Below are positions 51,775-61,913 of a stretch of DNA of 64,000 bases, piece by piece. The translations under genes were made by a program, and so were the position numbers. Within the stretch, counting starts at the first letter, position 1. Every line of letters begins with the position of its first letter. Location: positions 70,021 to 134,020 of the forward strand of contig CAVQIP010000044.1 of the NCBI GenBank assembly GCA_963712565.1, in the 5' to 3' direction. Origin of the DNA: VAZQ01 sp963712565 (lineage in GTDB: Bacteria; Pseudomonadota; Alphaproteobacteria; Rhizobiales; Xanthobacteraceae). The notes beneath the pieces were generated by a model. That model saw only the letters and a list, made by a program, of their open reading frames with translations, made no database searches and was not told the DNA's origin.

Positions 51775-52725
51775 TCAACCCCAAGGGCCGCGACCACCGC
51801 CGCCGGTGCTGCCGCCCCAGGGACTCGCCGCGTGCCCGGGATAGGCCGGCGCCGCGCCGCGACGGCCGATTCCACCCTGTCCCATTTCCATCGCCAGACG
51901 TTCGAGCGCGGCGATGCGGTTCTCGACCGCCGGATGGGTCGAGAACAGGTTGTCGATGCCGTGGTGGGTGAGCGGATTGACGATGAAGAGATGCGCGGTC
52001 GCGGGGTTGCGCTCGGCCGAATAGTTTTCGATCTGCTGCGCTGCGCCTGAAATCTTGACCAGCGCCGAGGCCAGCGCATCCGGCCGTCCGCTGGTGCGGG
52101 CGCCGAGTTCGTCGGCGGCGTATTCCCGCGTCCGGCTGATCGCCATCTGCACGAGCATGGCGGCGATCGGCGCGAGGATCACCATCGCCAGCGTGCCGAT
52201 TACGCCGAGCCCACTGTGGCTGTCGCGATTGCCGCCGAAGAACAGCCCGAACTGGGCGAGCATGGAAATCGCGCCGGCGATGGTGGCGGTGATGGTCATG
52301 GTCAGCGTGTCGCGGTTGCGGATATGGGCGAGCTCGTGGGCGATCACGCCGGCGATCTCCTCGCGCGACAGCATCTCAAGCAGCCCGGTCGTCACCGCGA
52401 CCGCCGCGTGCTCGGGGTTGCGGCCGGTGGCGAACGCGTTGGGCTGCGGATTGTCCATGAGATAGACGCGCGGCATGGGCAGACCGGCGCGGCGCGCGAG
52501 ATCGCCCACCAGCCGCACCAGGTCGGGGGCGGTGCTCGCGTCGACCTCGTGGGCGTCGTGCATCGCCAGCACCAGCTTGTCGGCATTCCAGTAGCTGGCG
52601 AGGTTCATGGCGGCGGCAACGACGAAGGCGATCAAGGCCCCGCTCGCGCCGCCGATGAGGTAGCCGACGCCCATGAACAGGGCGGTCAGTCCGGCGAGCA
52701 GAATGGCGGTACGCAGGTAGTTCAT
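51775..52725 (-). CDS. htpX: Membrane zinc metalloprotease HtpX
   Basis: A 316-residue inner-membrane protease that degrades misfolded membrane proteins. Two N-terminal helices (AILLAGLTALFMGVGYLIGG, ALIAFVVAAAMNLAS) precede the zinc site HELAH (H130, E131, H134), two further helices (ISMLAQFGLFFGG, GVIGTLAMVILAPIAAML) and the third ligand region EYAADELGA. The C-terminus is Gly/Pro-rich (HAASPWGGSTGGGGRGPWG). Often heat-shock controlled; no RpoH site was identified here. Confidence 0.95.
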   Translation of the reverse strand: MNYLRTAILLAGLTALFMGVGYLIGGASGALIAFVVAAAMNLASYWNADKLVLAMHDAHEVDASTAPDLVRLVGDLARRAGLPMPRVYLMDNPQPNAFATGRNPEHAAVAVTTGLLEMLSREEIAGVIAHELAHIRNRDTLTMTITATIAGAISMLAQFGLFFGGNRDSHSGLGVIGTLAMVILAPIAAMLVQMAISRTREYAADELGARTSGRPDALASALVKISGAAQQIENYSAERNPATAHLFIVNPLTHHGIDNLFSTHPAVENRIAALERLAMEMGQGGIGRRGAAPAYPGHAASPWGGSTGGGGRGPWG

Positions 52726-52881
52726 GATCGTCTCCCGGAGGCGCGCCCGGCGGCATCCCGGCGCCGGACGGGGCGATGTTCACGGCCGCTATGTTGGGTG
52801 GGCGTCACCCGCTTGCCAGATGCCGCGTCGCGCGGGGGCGCGGGTCTTGATCTCGGCACGGCGAGGTGCATCTTAAGAGGC

Positions 52882-53097
52882 ATGGCGCAGGACACGAAGC
52901 CGCAGGACGCGGCGCCGCCCGCGTCGCCGGTCAAAAAGCCGATTTCGGCAGCCGCCCAGCGCGCGCTGGACGAGGCCGCTGCCCGCCGCGCCGCGCGCGA
53001 GCGCGCCGCGGGGGAGCAGGAATTGCAGGGCCGCGACGGGCTCGATCCCGTCCGTTACGGCGACTGGGAGGTCAAGGGCCGGGCCTCGGACTTTTGA
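52882..53097 (+). CDS. DUF1674 protein (SDHAF4-like succinate dehydrogenase assembly factor)
   Basis: A 71-residue protein. The conserved DUF1674 tail is complete: GLDPVRYGDWEVKGRASDF. The middle is a charged Ala/Arg helix. Mitochondrial SDHAF4 protects flavinylated SdhA during complex II assembly; the same role is inferred for alphaproteobacterial members. ATG 52882 (MAQDTKPQDAAPP) begins ten bases after a weak AAGAGG site. It is divergent from htpX. Confidence 0.85.
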   Translation: MAQDTKPQDAAPPASPVKKPISAAAQRALDEAAARRAARERAAGEQELQGRDGLDPVRYGDWEVKGRASDF

Positions 53098-53165
53098 GCG
53101 CGGCCAAACGGTTCTCACTGCCGGGCGCCTGATCCGACACCCGGCCGATGGGTCGCCATTCCCTT

Positions 53166-54266
53166 TCAGGCTTCGTCCCAGGGATGCAGCACGATGCGGC
53201 CCACGAGATCCTCGCCGGCTTCCAGCATGGCATGCGCCTGCGCCACCTTGGCGAGCGGCAGTACCGCGTGGATCGGCATGCGGATACGGCCTCTCCCCAC
53301 GAGCTCGGCGACCACGCGCTGATCGTTGCGCCTTGCCCCGCGAATGCCGCGCACGTTGAGCTCCTTGCTCACCATGTCGACCACGCGCAACGGGAGCTCA
53401 TGCAGCTCGCCGCCGACCGGGCAGAACGTGCCGCCCAGCCGCAACGCGTCGATGCATAGCCGCATCAGCGCGGGCGCACCGGTATATTCGACCGCGGCAT
53501 CGACGCCTTCGCCGCCGGTCAGATCGCGGATTGCGTTGACCGCTCCCTCGCCGCTGCTGTCGATGACGACATCGGCACCCTCGCGCGCGAGCTTCGCGGC
53601 CTTGCCGGCATGGCGCGTGGTGGCGATGACGGTGGCGCCCGCGAGCTTGGCGAGCTTGATGGTGGCGGTGCCCATGCCGCCCGCCGCGCCGGTGACGAGC
53701 ACGGTGTCGTTGATTCGCACATTGAGCCGGTCCGCGACGATGCGGTGGGCGGTGGCGCACGGCCACATGGCGGCGGCGCCCTGGTCGAAGTCGAGATCGG
53801 ACCGGGTCTTGATCCAGTAGCTTTCCGGCCGCGCCACGAATTGCGCATAGCCGCCAAACATGGTGTGGCCGGGAAGGTCGACGCCGCCGGACAGGTTTCC
53901 CAGCCCGCGGATGCTGGCAAGCGAGCGCGTGTTCTCGGGATTGGTCATCCCGAGCACGCGGTCGCCCGGCGCGAGCGTGGTCACGCCGTCGCCCACCGCG
54001 GCGACTTCGCCGGCCACGTCGCGCCCGAGCTGCATCGGCATCGGAAAGGCGCGGCGGCCGTGGATGCCGCCGTGGTGGCCGGTGGCCCTGCCGTAGAACT
54101 CGTGCACCTCGCCGGTGCGGTACTTGACGTCCCAGCGCGAGACCGAGGTGGCGCGCACCTTGACGAGAACGTCGCCCGGCCCGAGCTCCGGCATGGGATA
54201 GTCGCCGTACACCAGTTTTTCCGGCCCGCCGAATTCGAACAGCCGGACGGCTTTCATCGTGGCCAT
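53166..54266 (-). CDS. MDR-superfamily NADPH:quinone oxidoreductase-like protein
   Basis: A 366-residue medium-chain dehydrogenase/reductase. The N-terminal GroES-like domain reads MKAVRLFEFGGPEKLVYGDYPMPELGPGDVLVKV and LGRDVAGEVAAVGDGVTTLAPGDRV; the Rossmann domain has VLVTGAAGGMGTATIKLAKLAGATVIATTR and GADVVIDSSGEGAVNAIRDLTGGEGVDAAVEYTG. Catalytic-zinc Cys/His/Glu residues of alcohol dehydrogenases are not in their usual places, so a quinone or enoyl reductase role is likelier. It is divergent from the TctC gene. Confidence 0.88.
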   Translation of the reverse strand: MATMKAVRLFEFGGPEKLVYGDYPMPELGPGDVLVKVRATSVSRWDVKYRTGEVHEFYGRATGHHGGIHGRRAFPMPMQLGRDVAGEVAAVGDGVTTLAPGDRVLGMTNPENTRSLASIRGLGNLSGGVDLPGHTMFGGYAQFVARPESYWIKTRSDLDFDQGAAAMWPCATAHRIVADRLNVRINDTVLVTGAAGGMGTATIKLAKLAGATVIATTRHAGKAAKLAREGADVVIDSSGEGAVNAIRDLTGGEGVDAAVEYTGAPALMRLCIDALRLGGTFCPVGGELHELPLRVVDMVSKELNVRGIRGARRNDQRVVAELVGRGRIRMPIHAVLPLAKVAQAHAMLEAGEDLVGRIVLHPWDEA

Positions 54267-54442
54267 GGTGGTTTCGCGCTCGATGATGCGCGGGCCCGCA
54301 TCGCCCGATGTCGATGCTCCCCGACTGTTACGATATAGCGCAGTTGCGGCGCGGGCGGGAATTCATCATCGTTCTCGGCGCCCACTCGCAGGCGGGACCG
54401 CCTGCGCGCGGTGCGCTGCGGAAACGAAACACTGGAGACCCT

Positions 54443-55417
54443 ATGACCCCCGCGCTCGTCAGCCGCCTCGCCGGCGTCCTGCTCGCTCTCGCGCTCGTCT
54501 CGTCCGCCTGGGCGCAGAGCTATCCGGCGCGCCGCATCACGATCGTGGTTCCGTTCTCGCCAGGCACCGCATTCGATCTGATCGCGCGCACCGCGGGGCA
54601 AAAAGTCACCGAGCACTACGGCCAGCCGGTGGTGGTCGACAACAAGCCCGGCGCCAGCGGCACGCTGGGCACCGAAATGGTCGCCGCCGCGGCGCCCGAC
54701 GGCTACACGCTGGTGACCGCCGGCGCGCCGCTCACGGTGCACAAGGCCCTGATCAAGGACCTGCGCTACGATCCGCTCACGAGCTTCACGCCGATCGCCA
54801 CGCTCGCCGCCAGCAGCGTCGGCCTCGTGATCAACCCGGCGGTCATGCCGGTCAGCTCGCTCGACGAGCTGATCGCCGCCGTCAAGGCCAAGCCCGGCTT
54901 CTACAATTATTCTTCCCCCGGGGTCGGGACCCTGCAGCAATTGGGCTTCGAGCTGTTCAAGCAGCAACTGGGTCTCGACATCCAGCATGTGCCCTATCGC
55001 GGCGCGTCCCAGGCCATCACCGACTTCGTGTCCGGGCAGGTGCACCTGACTTACCTCCCGATTAGCTCGGCGCTGCCGCACGTGCAGGCGGGGAAACTGC
55101 GCATCCTCGCCAACGCCGGCAGCAAGCGCTCGCCGTTCGCCCCCGATATCCCGACGCTCGCGGAGCTCGGCCACCCAACCCTCGATTTCGATCTCTGGTT
55201 CGGCTTTCTCGGGCCGGCCCACCTTCCGCCCGCGATCGTGCAGTGGTGGGAAAAGGAGCTGGCCGCGGTCGCGCAGATGCCCGACGCCCAGGAGGCGTTC
55301 CGGCGGCATGGCCTCACCCCGATGTACCTCGATTCGGCCGCGACCGCGGCGCGGCTCAAATCCGAGGTGGCGCGCTGGAGCGAGGTGGCGCGCAAGGCCG
55401 GGATGCAACCCAAGTGA
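54443..55417 (+). CDS. Tripartite tricarboxylate transporter substrate-binding protein (TctC/Bug family)
   Basis: A 324-residue periplasmic protein with a Sec signal (LAGVLLALALVSSAWAQ) and the Bug pattern YPARRITIVVPFSPGTAFDLIAR, NKPGASGTLGTEMVAAAAPDGYTLV, IQHVPYRGASQAITDFVSGQVHLTY. It lacks the Tat signal of the copy at 34018. No TctA/TctB are near. ATG 54443 follows GGAG. A GST gene begins 11 bases later, so the two are probably one unit; ligand unknown. Confidence 0.92.
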   Translation: MTPALVSRLAGVLLALALVSSAWAQSYPARRITIVVPFSPGTAFDLIARTAGQKVTEHYGQPVVVDNKPGASGTLGTEMVAAAAPDGYTLVTAGAPLTVHKALIKDLRYDPLTSFTPIATLAASSVGLVINPAVMPVSSLDELIAAVKAKPGFYNYSSPGVGTLQQLGFELFKQQLGLDIQHVPYRGASQAITDFVSGQVHLTYLPISSALPHVQAGKLRILANAGSKRSPFAPDIPTLAELGHPTLDFDLWFGFLGPAHLPPAIVQWWEKELAAVAQMPDAQEAFRRHGLTPMYLDSAATAARLKSEVARWSEVARKAGMQPK

Positions 55418-55427
55418 GGAGCGTTGC

Positions 55428-56246
55428 CTGATCACGCTCTACGATTTCGGCAATTCGGTTTGTTGCCAGAAGGTCCGCATCACGTTGTGCGAGAAGGGCC
55501 TCGCTTGGCAGGCGGTCAAAGTCGATCTGTTCCGCAGCGAGCAATACGACCCGAAATACCTCAAGCTCAATCCCAAGGGGGTCGTGCCGACGCTCGTCCA
55601 TGACGGCAAGCCGGTGATCGAGTCGACGCTGATCTGCGAGTACCTCGACGAGACCTTTCCCGAGCCGCCGCTCGTGCCCTCCGATCCCTGGCAGCGCAGC
55701 CGCATGCGGATTTGGAGCAAGATGGTCGACGAGGGCCTGTTCGAAGGCGTCACCGAGATCAGCTTCTCCGCCATGTTCCGCGAGCGCATGAAGACCATGC
55801 CGGACGAGCTGCGGCAGCGGCGCTTCCAGAACATCGGCGATCCGCGCCGGCGCGACCGTTTCAGATCGACCTACGAGCTGGGCGTTCATTCGCCGTTCGT
55901 CCTGCACGCGATCGCCGCCTACGAGCGCGCGTTCGGCCTGCTCGAGCAGACGCTCGGCCAGAACGGTCCCTGGATCGTCGGCGCGCATGCGACGCTGGCC
56001 GACATCAACCTCATGCCGTTTGCGGCCCGGCTCGACTATCTCGGGCTCCTCGACCTGTGGACGGGGCATCGGCCGCGCGTCGGCGACTGGTGGGCGATGG
56101 CGCGGGAATGGCCAAGCTTCAAGCGGGGACTTCGCGATCTCATCAGCGCCGATGAATTTGCCGAAATGCGCACGCACGGGCCGAAGATACGCCACGACGT
56201 GGCCGCTCTGCTGGCCGCGCTGCGCGACGGCAAGCCGGCTGGCTAG
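55428..56246 (+). CDS. Glutathione S-transferase family protein with a CTG start
   Basis: A 272-residue GST. The N-terminal domain reads ITLYDFGNSVCCQKVRITLCEKGL, NPKGVVPTLVHDGKPVIESTLICEYLDETFPEPPL; the C-terminal domain has a long insert and LEQTLGQNGPWIVGAHATLADINLMPFAARLDYLG. There is no ATG, GTG or TTG in frame before the conserved first strand; the only start with a spaced ribosome binding site (GAGGAG six bases before) is CTG 55428. Either CTG is used or the base is wrong for ATG. The stop codon TAG is formed by the edge of the repeat at 56243. Confidence 0.87.
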   Translation: MITLYDFGNSVCCQKVRITLCEKGLAWQAVKVDLFRSEQYDPKYLKLNPKGVVPTLVHDGKPVIESTLICEYLDETFPEPPLVPSDPWQRSRMRIWSKMVDEGLFEGVTEISFSAMFRERMKTMPDELRQRRFQNIGDPRRRDRFRSTYELGVHSPFVLHAIAAYERAFGLLEQTLGQNGPWIVGAHATLADINLMPFAARLDYLGLLDLWTGHRPRVGDWWAMAREWPSFKRGLRDLISADEFAEMRTHGPKIRHDVAALLAALRDGKPAG

Positions 56247-56344
56247 AGCGGGATGCCTTCTCTTCGAGTCGCCATCCCGCTCTAAGTTTTTGTTTTGCGC
56301 GTGATCTTTTCCGAAAACCGGTTCCCACTTTTCGGGATCACGCG

Positions 56345-56348
<4 letters not shown>
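56243..56348. repeat. CTAG-bounded composite palindrome between convergent genes
   Basis: A 106-base unit that begins CTAGAGCGGGATG and ends ATCACGCGCTAG. It contains a first hairpin (AGCGGGATG/CATCCCGCT), then TTTTTGTTTTGCGCGTGATC, then CCGAAAACCGGTTCCCACTTTTCGG and GATCACGCG, which pairs with the earlier CGCGTGATC. The type is frequent in Hyphomicrobiales. Both stop codons of the flanking genes are its CTAG edges. Confidence 0.75.
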
Positions 56349-57654
<1,306 letters not shown>

Positions 57655-57822
57655 GACGGGGGTATTTGGCCCTGGCTGCGCACTAACGCAATAGCGTTGC
57701 ACCCTGCCGCGCTTTGATGCCACGCAGCGGGATCAGTTGATGATGTTGTGCGTGAGTTTATCGCCAATCACATGTCCAAGCGCCGCCTCGACGGCGATTG
57801 TGCGCGCGACGACGGTGCGCCA

Positions 57823-58368
57823 TCACAGCTTCTCCACCGTGACGTTGCGGTTGGTGTAGACGCAGATGTCGGCGGCGATGTCCATCGCCTTGCGCACGAT
57901 CGCCTCGGCGTCGAGCGGGCCGTCGATCAGCGCGCGGGCGGCGGCGAGCGCGTAGTTGCCGCCGGAGCCGATGCCCATCACGCCGGCCTCGGGCTCGAGC
58001 ACGTCGCCGGTGCCGGTGAGCACCAGCGAGACCTGCGCGTCGGCGACGATCATCATGGCTTCGAGCCGGCGCAGATAGCGGTCGGTGCGCCAGTCCTTGG
58101 CGAGCTCGACCGCGGCGCGGGTGAGCTGGCCCGGATACTGTTCGAGCTTGCCTTCCAGCCGCTCGAACAGCGTGAAGGCGTCGGCGGTGGCGCCGGCAAA
58201 GCCGCCGATGACGTCGCCCTTGCCGAGGCGGCGCACCTTCTTGGCGTTGGCCTTGACGATGGTCTGGCCGATCGAGACCTGGCCGTCGCCGCCGATCACC
58301 ACGCTGCCGCCCTTGCGGACGGTCAGGATGGTGGTGCCGTGCCAGGGATCGGGTGACGGGAGCTGCAT
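57823..58368 (-). CDS. hslV: ATP-dependent protease peptidase subunit HslV
   Basis: A 181-residue proteasome-like peptidase. The catalytic Thr follows G11 in WHGTTILTVRKG; the propeptide of about 11 residues is cleaved to expose it. Other blocks are VVIGGDGQVSIGQTIVKANAKKVRRL, GFAGATADAFTLFERLEGKLEQYPGQLTRAAVELAKDWRTD and GTGDVLEPEAGVMGIGSGGNYALAAARAL. ATG 58368 gives the family length; upstream frame to 58479 is not conserved. It is divergent from hisB, and hslU follows after 168 bases. Confidence 0.96.
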   Translation of the reverse strand: MQLPSPDPWHGTTILTVRKGGSVVIGGDGQVSIGQTIVKANAKKVRRLGKGDVIGGFAGATADAFTLFERLEGKLEQYPGQLTRAAVELAKDWRTDRYLRRLEAMMIVADAQVSLVLTGTGDVLEPEAGVMGIGSGGNYALAAARALIDGPLDAEAIVRKAMDIAADICVYTNRNVTVEKL

Positions 58369-58496
58369 GCGCGGGTCCGTGCCTGCGACTGATTTAAGCT
58401 CTGCGAGGCACCGGCGCAATCGCGGCGGTCGCGAGAGTGGCGCAGCCGGCCGGCCCCTGATAAAAGGCGCGCGGCTCAACCCGAAGAGATGCGTTC

Positions 58497-59090
58497 ATGC
58501 GCAAAGGCTCGGTCAAGCGCACCACCAAGGAAACCGCCGTCGAGGTCGCGGTCGATCTCGACGGCACCGGCGCGGCTGCGATCGCGACCGGGATCGGCTT
58601 CCTCGATCACATGCTCGACCTGTTGGCGCGCCATTCCCGCATCGACCTCACGGTCAAGGCCAAGGGCGATCTGCACATCGATCACCACCACACCACCGAG
58701 GACGTCGGGATCGCGCTCGGGCAGGCGGTGAAGCAGGCGCTCGGCGACATGAAGGGCATCACCCGCTATGCGGATGTCCACGTGCCCATGGACGAGGCGC
58801 TCACCCGCGTGGCCATCGACATTTCCGGCCGGCCGTTCCTGGTGTTCAAGGCCGAGTTCGTGCGCGACAAGGTCGGCACGTTCGACACCGAGCTGGTGCA
58901 GGAGTGGTTCCAGGCGTTCGCCATGAACAGCGGGATGACGCTGCACGTCGCCACGCTCTACGGCAGCAACGACCACCACATCGCCGAATCCTGCTTCAAG
59001 GGCCTGGCGCGGGCGTTGCGCGCGGCGGTCGCCATCGATCCGCGCGCGGCCAACGAGATTCCCTCGACCAAGGGTTCGCTCGGCGCGTGA
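58497..59090 (+). CDS. hisB: Imidazoleglycerol-phosphate dehydratase
   Basis: A 197-residue enzyme for the sixth committed step of histidine synthesis, dehydrating IGP to imidazole acetol-phosphate. Metal-binding HHHTTEDVG and NDHHIAES motifs are present, along with GIGFLDHMLDLLARHSRIDL and DISGRPFLVF. It is monofunctional, lacking the phosphatase domain of enteric HisB. It opens the hisB-DUF2628-hisH-hisA-hisF row. Confidence 0.97.
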   Translation: MRKGSVKRTTKETAVEVAVDLDGTGAAAIATGIGFLDHMLDLLARHSRIDLTVKAKGDLHIDHHHTTEDVGIALGQAVKQALGDMKGITRYADVHVPMDEALTRVAIDISGRPFLVFKAEFVRDKVGTFDTELVQEWFQAFAMNSGMTLHVATLYGSNDHHIAESCFKGLARALRAAVAIDPRAANEIPSTKGSLGA

Positions 59091-59124
59091 GGTCCCCCCG
59101 CGGCGGGGAGAAAGTGAACGATAC

Positions 59125-59637
59125 ATGTCGACCTACACCGTACACCAGCCGCCGTTGCAAGCGGACGAATCCGCGCCGGATCCGGAGCGCTTCGTCTTCG
59201 TGCGCGACGGCTTCTCGTTCTGGGCCTTTCTGCTCACGCCACTGTGGATGCTGCGGTATCGGCTGTGGCTGGTGTTGGTCGGCTACCTGGTCGTGGCCGT
59301 CGGGCTGCAAGTCGGCCTGCGCGCGCTCGGCGCGGCGGCCACGGCGATGGCCGTGGTCGGCGTGTTGCTCTCGCTGCTCGTCGGCTTCGAGGCGGCGACC
59401 TTGCGCCGTTTCACGCTGGCGCGCCGGCGCTGGAAGAACGTCGGCGTCGTCGTCGGCGACGATCGCGAAGCCGCCGAGCGGCGGTTCTTCGATGCGTGGG
59501 TCAAGGCCGCGGCGGTGGACGGCGCCCGTGTCGAGCGCGAGCCGCGGCCAACGCCACAGGCGCCGCCGATATCGCGCCGGCCGCCGGCGGGGTCGGAGGT
59601 GATCGGCTTGTTCCCGCAACCCGGAGCGCCGCGGTGA
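59125..59637 (+). CDS. DUF2628 membrane protein in the his operon
   Basis: A 170-residue protein. The N-terminal part RFVFVRDGFSFWAFLLTPLWMLRYRLW is the DUF2628 hallmark, followed by two transmembrane helices (LVLVGYLVVAVGLQVGLRAL, ATAMAVVGVLLSLLVGFEA) and a cytosolic tail with Pro/Arg. The function is unknown, but its place between hisB and hisH is conserved in Bradyrhizobium relatives. Its TGA overlaps the GTG start of hisH (GTGA), so the two are translationally coupled. Confidence 0.88.
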   Translation: MSTYTVHQPPLQADESAPDPERFVFVRDGFSFWAFLLTPLWMLRYRLWLVLVGYLVVAVGLQVGLRALGAAATAMAVVGVLLSLLVGFEAATLRRFTLARRRWKNVGVVVGDDREAAERRFFDAWVKAAAVDGARVEREPRPTPQAPPISRRPPAGSEVIGLFPQPGAPR

Positions 59638-60284
59638 CCGTGGCGATCGTCGATTACGGGTCGGGCAATCTGCATTCGGCGGCGAAAGCCTTCGAGCGCG
59701 CCGCGCGCGAGCAAGGATTGGCCCAGCCGATCGTGGTGACGTCCGACCCCGAAACGGTGCGGCGCGCCGACCGCGTGGTGCTGCCGGGCGTCGGCGCCTT
59801 CGCCGACTGCCGGCGCGGCCTCGACGCCGTCGGCGGCATGGTGGAGGCGCTCAACGACAGCGTGCGCGGGCGCGGCCGGCCGTTCCTCGGCATTTGCGTC
59901 GGCATGCAGCTGATGGCCGAGCGCGGGCGCGAATACGAGGTGACGCAGGGGTTGGGCTGGATCGCCGGCGAGGTCGATCGCATCGCGCCCGCGGACCCGA
60001 GCTTGAAGATCCCGCATATGGGCTGGAACACGCTCGACCCGTGCCGGCTGCATCCGCTGCTCGATGGCATCGCGGTCGGGCCGCAGGGCCTGCACGCCTA
60101 TTTCGTGCACTCGTTCCACCTCAAGCCGGCCGAGCGCGCCGACCTCATCGCCGAGGCCGACTACGGCGGTCCGCTCACCGCCATCGTCGGCCGCGATACC
60201 GCGGTCGGCACCCAGTTCCACCCGGAGAAGAGCCAACGGCTGGGCTTGCGGCTGATCGCCAATTTCTTGAAATGGACGCCGTGA
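59634..60284 (+). CDS. hisH: Imidazole glycerol phosphate synthase glutaminase subunit HisH
   Basis: A 216-residue class I glutamine amidotransferase that feeds ammonia to HisF. The nucleophile is in FLGICVGMQLM, the His/Glu pair in GTQFHPEKSQ, and the oxyanion region in VVLPGVGAFADC. The GTG start at 59634 overlaps the previous stop. A short insert in the N-terminal domain (AREQGLAQPIVVTSD) is as in other alphaproteobacteria. hisA starts 22 bases downstream. Confidence 0.96.
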   Translation: MTVAIVDYGSGNLHSAAKAFERAAREQGLAQPIVVTSDPETVRRADRVVLPGVGAFADCRRGLDAVGGMVEALNDSVRGRGRPFLGICVGMQLMAERGREYEVTQGLGWIAGEVDRIAPADPSLKIPHMGWNTLDPCRLHPLLDGIAVGPQGLHAYFVHSFHLKPAERADLIAEADYGGPLTAIVGRDTAVGTQFHPEKSQRLGLRLIANFLKWTP

Positions 60285-60305
60285 CCGGCCGGTGTTGAGA
60301 GCGTC

Positions 60306-61046
60306 GTGATCCTGTTCCCTGCCATCGATCTCAAGGACGGCGCGTGCGTGCGGCTCGAGCAGGGCGACATGGCGCGCGCCACGGTGTTTCACCGCGACCC
60401 GGCGGCGCAGGCGCAGGCGTTCGAGGCGCAGGGCTTCGAATATCTCCACGTCGTCGATCTCGACGGCGCCTTCGCCGGCAAGCCGGTCAATGTCGCGGCG
60501 GTCGAGCGCATCCTGGAAGCGACCAGCATCCCGCTGCAGCTCGGCGGCGGCATCCGCGACATCGACAGCGTCGAGACCTGGCTCGACCAGGGCGCCACCC
60601 GCGTCATCCTCGGCACCGCGGCGGTGCGCAACCCCGCCTTCGTCGCCGAAGCCGCCACGCTCTATCCCGCCCGTATCGCGGTCGCGCTCGACGCCCGCGA
60701 CGGCATGGTCGCGGTCGAGGGCTGGGCCGAGCGTTCCGAGCTCACCGCCCTCGATGTCGCCAAGCGCTTCGAGGACGCGGGCGTCGCCGCACTGATCTAC
60801 ACCGATATTTCCCGCGACGGCCTGCTCGCGGGCCTCAACCTCGACGCCACCATCGCGCTGGCGGAGACGGTAAGCATCCCGGTCATCGCCTCGGGCGGGC
60901 TCGCGTCGATCGCGGACGTGCAGGCGCTGTTGCACCCGCGCGCGCGCAAGCTTGCCGGCGCCATCGCCGGCCGCGCGCTCTACGACGGCCGGCTCGATGC
61001 GGCCGAAGCCTTGCGCTTGATCCGCGCGCAGCGGGCGACGACGTGA
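60306..61046 (+). CDS. hisA: ProFAR isomerase HisA
   Basis: A 246-residue TIM barrel that isomerises ProFAR to PRFAR. FPAIDLKDGACVRLEQGDM holds the first catalytic Asp (D8 type); LQLGGGIRDIDSVE and IYTDISRDGLLAGLN hold the phosphate-binding glycines and second Asp. A GTG start at 60306 is used. hisF follows after four bases. Confidence 0.97.
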   Translation: MILFPAIDLKDGACVRLEQGDMARATVFHRDPAAQAQAFEAQGFEYLHVVDLDGAFAGKPVNVAAVERILEATSIPLQLGGGIRDIDSVETWLDQGATRVILGTAAVRNPAFVAEAATLYPARIAVALDARDGMVAVEGWAERSELTALDVAKRFEDAGVAALIYTDISRDGLLAGLNLDATIALAETVSIPVIASGGLASIADVQALLHPRARKLAGAIAGRALYDGRLDAAEALRLIRAQRATT

Positions 61047-61050
61047 CGCC

Positions 61051-61827
61051 ATGTTCAAGGTCCGCGTCATTCCCTGTCTCGACGTCAAGGACGGCCGCGT
61101 GGTCAAGGGCGTGAAGTTCCTCGATCTGCGCGACGCCGGCGATCCGGTCGCGGCGGCGATCGCCTACGACGCGGCGGGCGCCGACGAGCTCACCTTCCTC
61201 GACATCACCGCCAGTCACGAGGACCGCGACATCATCTTCGACGTGGTGCGGCGCACCGCCGAGGCCTGCTTCATGCCGCTCACCGTCGGCGGCGGCGTGC
61301 GCACGGTCGAGGACATCCGCAAGCTTTTGGCCTCGGGCGCCGACAAAGTGTCGATCAACACCGCCGCGGTCGCCCGGCGCGCCTTCGTGCAGGAGGCGGC
61401 GGAAAAATTCGGCGACCAGTGCATCGTGGTCGCGATCGACGCCAAGCGGGCGTCGAAGCCGGGCGAGACGGCACGCTGGGAGATCTTCACCCACGGCGGC
61501 CGCAAGGCCACCGGCCTCGATGCGGTCGACTACGCGCGCGAGGTGGTCGCGCTCGGCGCCGGCGAAATCCTGCTGACCTCCATGGACCGCGATGGCACCC
61601 GGCAGGGCTTCGACATCGCGCTCACCCGCGCCGTCGCCGACGCGGTGGCGGTGCCGGTGATCGCCTCGGGCGGGGTCGGCACGCTCGAGCATCTGGTCGA
61701 GGGCATCCGCGACGGCCACGCCACCGCGGTGCTGGCGGCCTCGATCTTCCACTTCGGCGAGCACAGCATCCGCGCGGCCAAGGACTACATGGCCCGCGCC
61801 GGACTGCCCATGCGGCTCGATCCGTGA
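61051..61827 (+). CDS. hisF: Imidazole glycerol phosphate synthase cyclase subunit HisF
   Basis: A 258-residue TIM barrel that joins PRFAR and ammonia to yield IGP and AICAR. Catalytic Asp residues are in VIPCLDVKDGRVVKGVKF and LLTSMDRDGTRQGFD; GGGVRTVEDIRKLLASGADKVSINTAA binds phosphate. The complex with HisH is a cyclase-glutaminase. The AICAR by-product enters the purH step. hisF is followed not by hisE but by an inverted gene and a repeat. Confidence 0.97.
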   Translation: MFKVRVIPCLDVKDGRVVKGVKFLDLRDAGDPVAAAIAYDAAGADELTFLDITASHEDRDIIFDVVRRTAEACFMPLTVGGGVRTVEDIRKLLASGADKVSINTAAVARRAFVQEAAEKFGDQCIVVAIDAKRASKPGETARWEIFTHGGRKATGLDAVDYAREVVALGAGEILLTSMDRDGTRQGFDIALTRAVADAVAVPVIASGGVGTLEHLVEGIRDGHATAVLAASIFHFGEHSIRAAKDYMARAGLPMRLDP

Positions 61828-61829
61828 AG

Positions 61830-61913
61830 GAGCGAATAGCGAGTAGCGAATAGCGAATGGCAAGCTGGGGGAACACTATTCGCTACTCCCTATTCGCTAT
61901 TCGCTACTCGCTC
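61830..61913. repeat. Iterated inverted repeat of GCGAATA/GCGAGTA units
   Basis: The left arm contains AGCGAATAGCGAGTAGCGAA repeated units and the right arm the reverse complements ATTCGCTACTC and TATTCGCTATTCGC. It lies between convergent hisF and the DsbA-family gene and forms a long hairpin, a likely two-way terminator. Its right arm encodes the last residues and stop of the DsbA-family gene. Confidence 0.8.

Noticed and set aside
58369..58496. An RpoH heat-shock promoter for hslV
   Set aside because: The divergent gap has no clear CTTG-N16-CYTATNT pair; a partial TTTTATC box alone is not enough.
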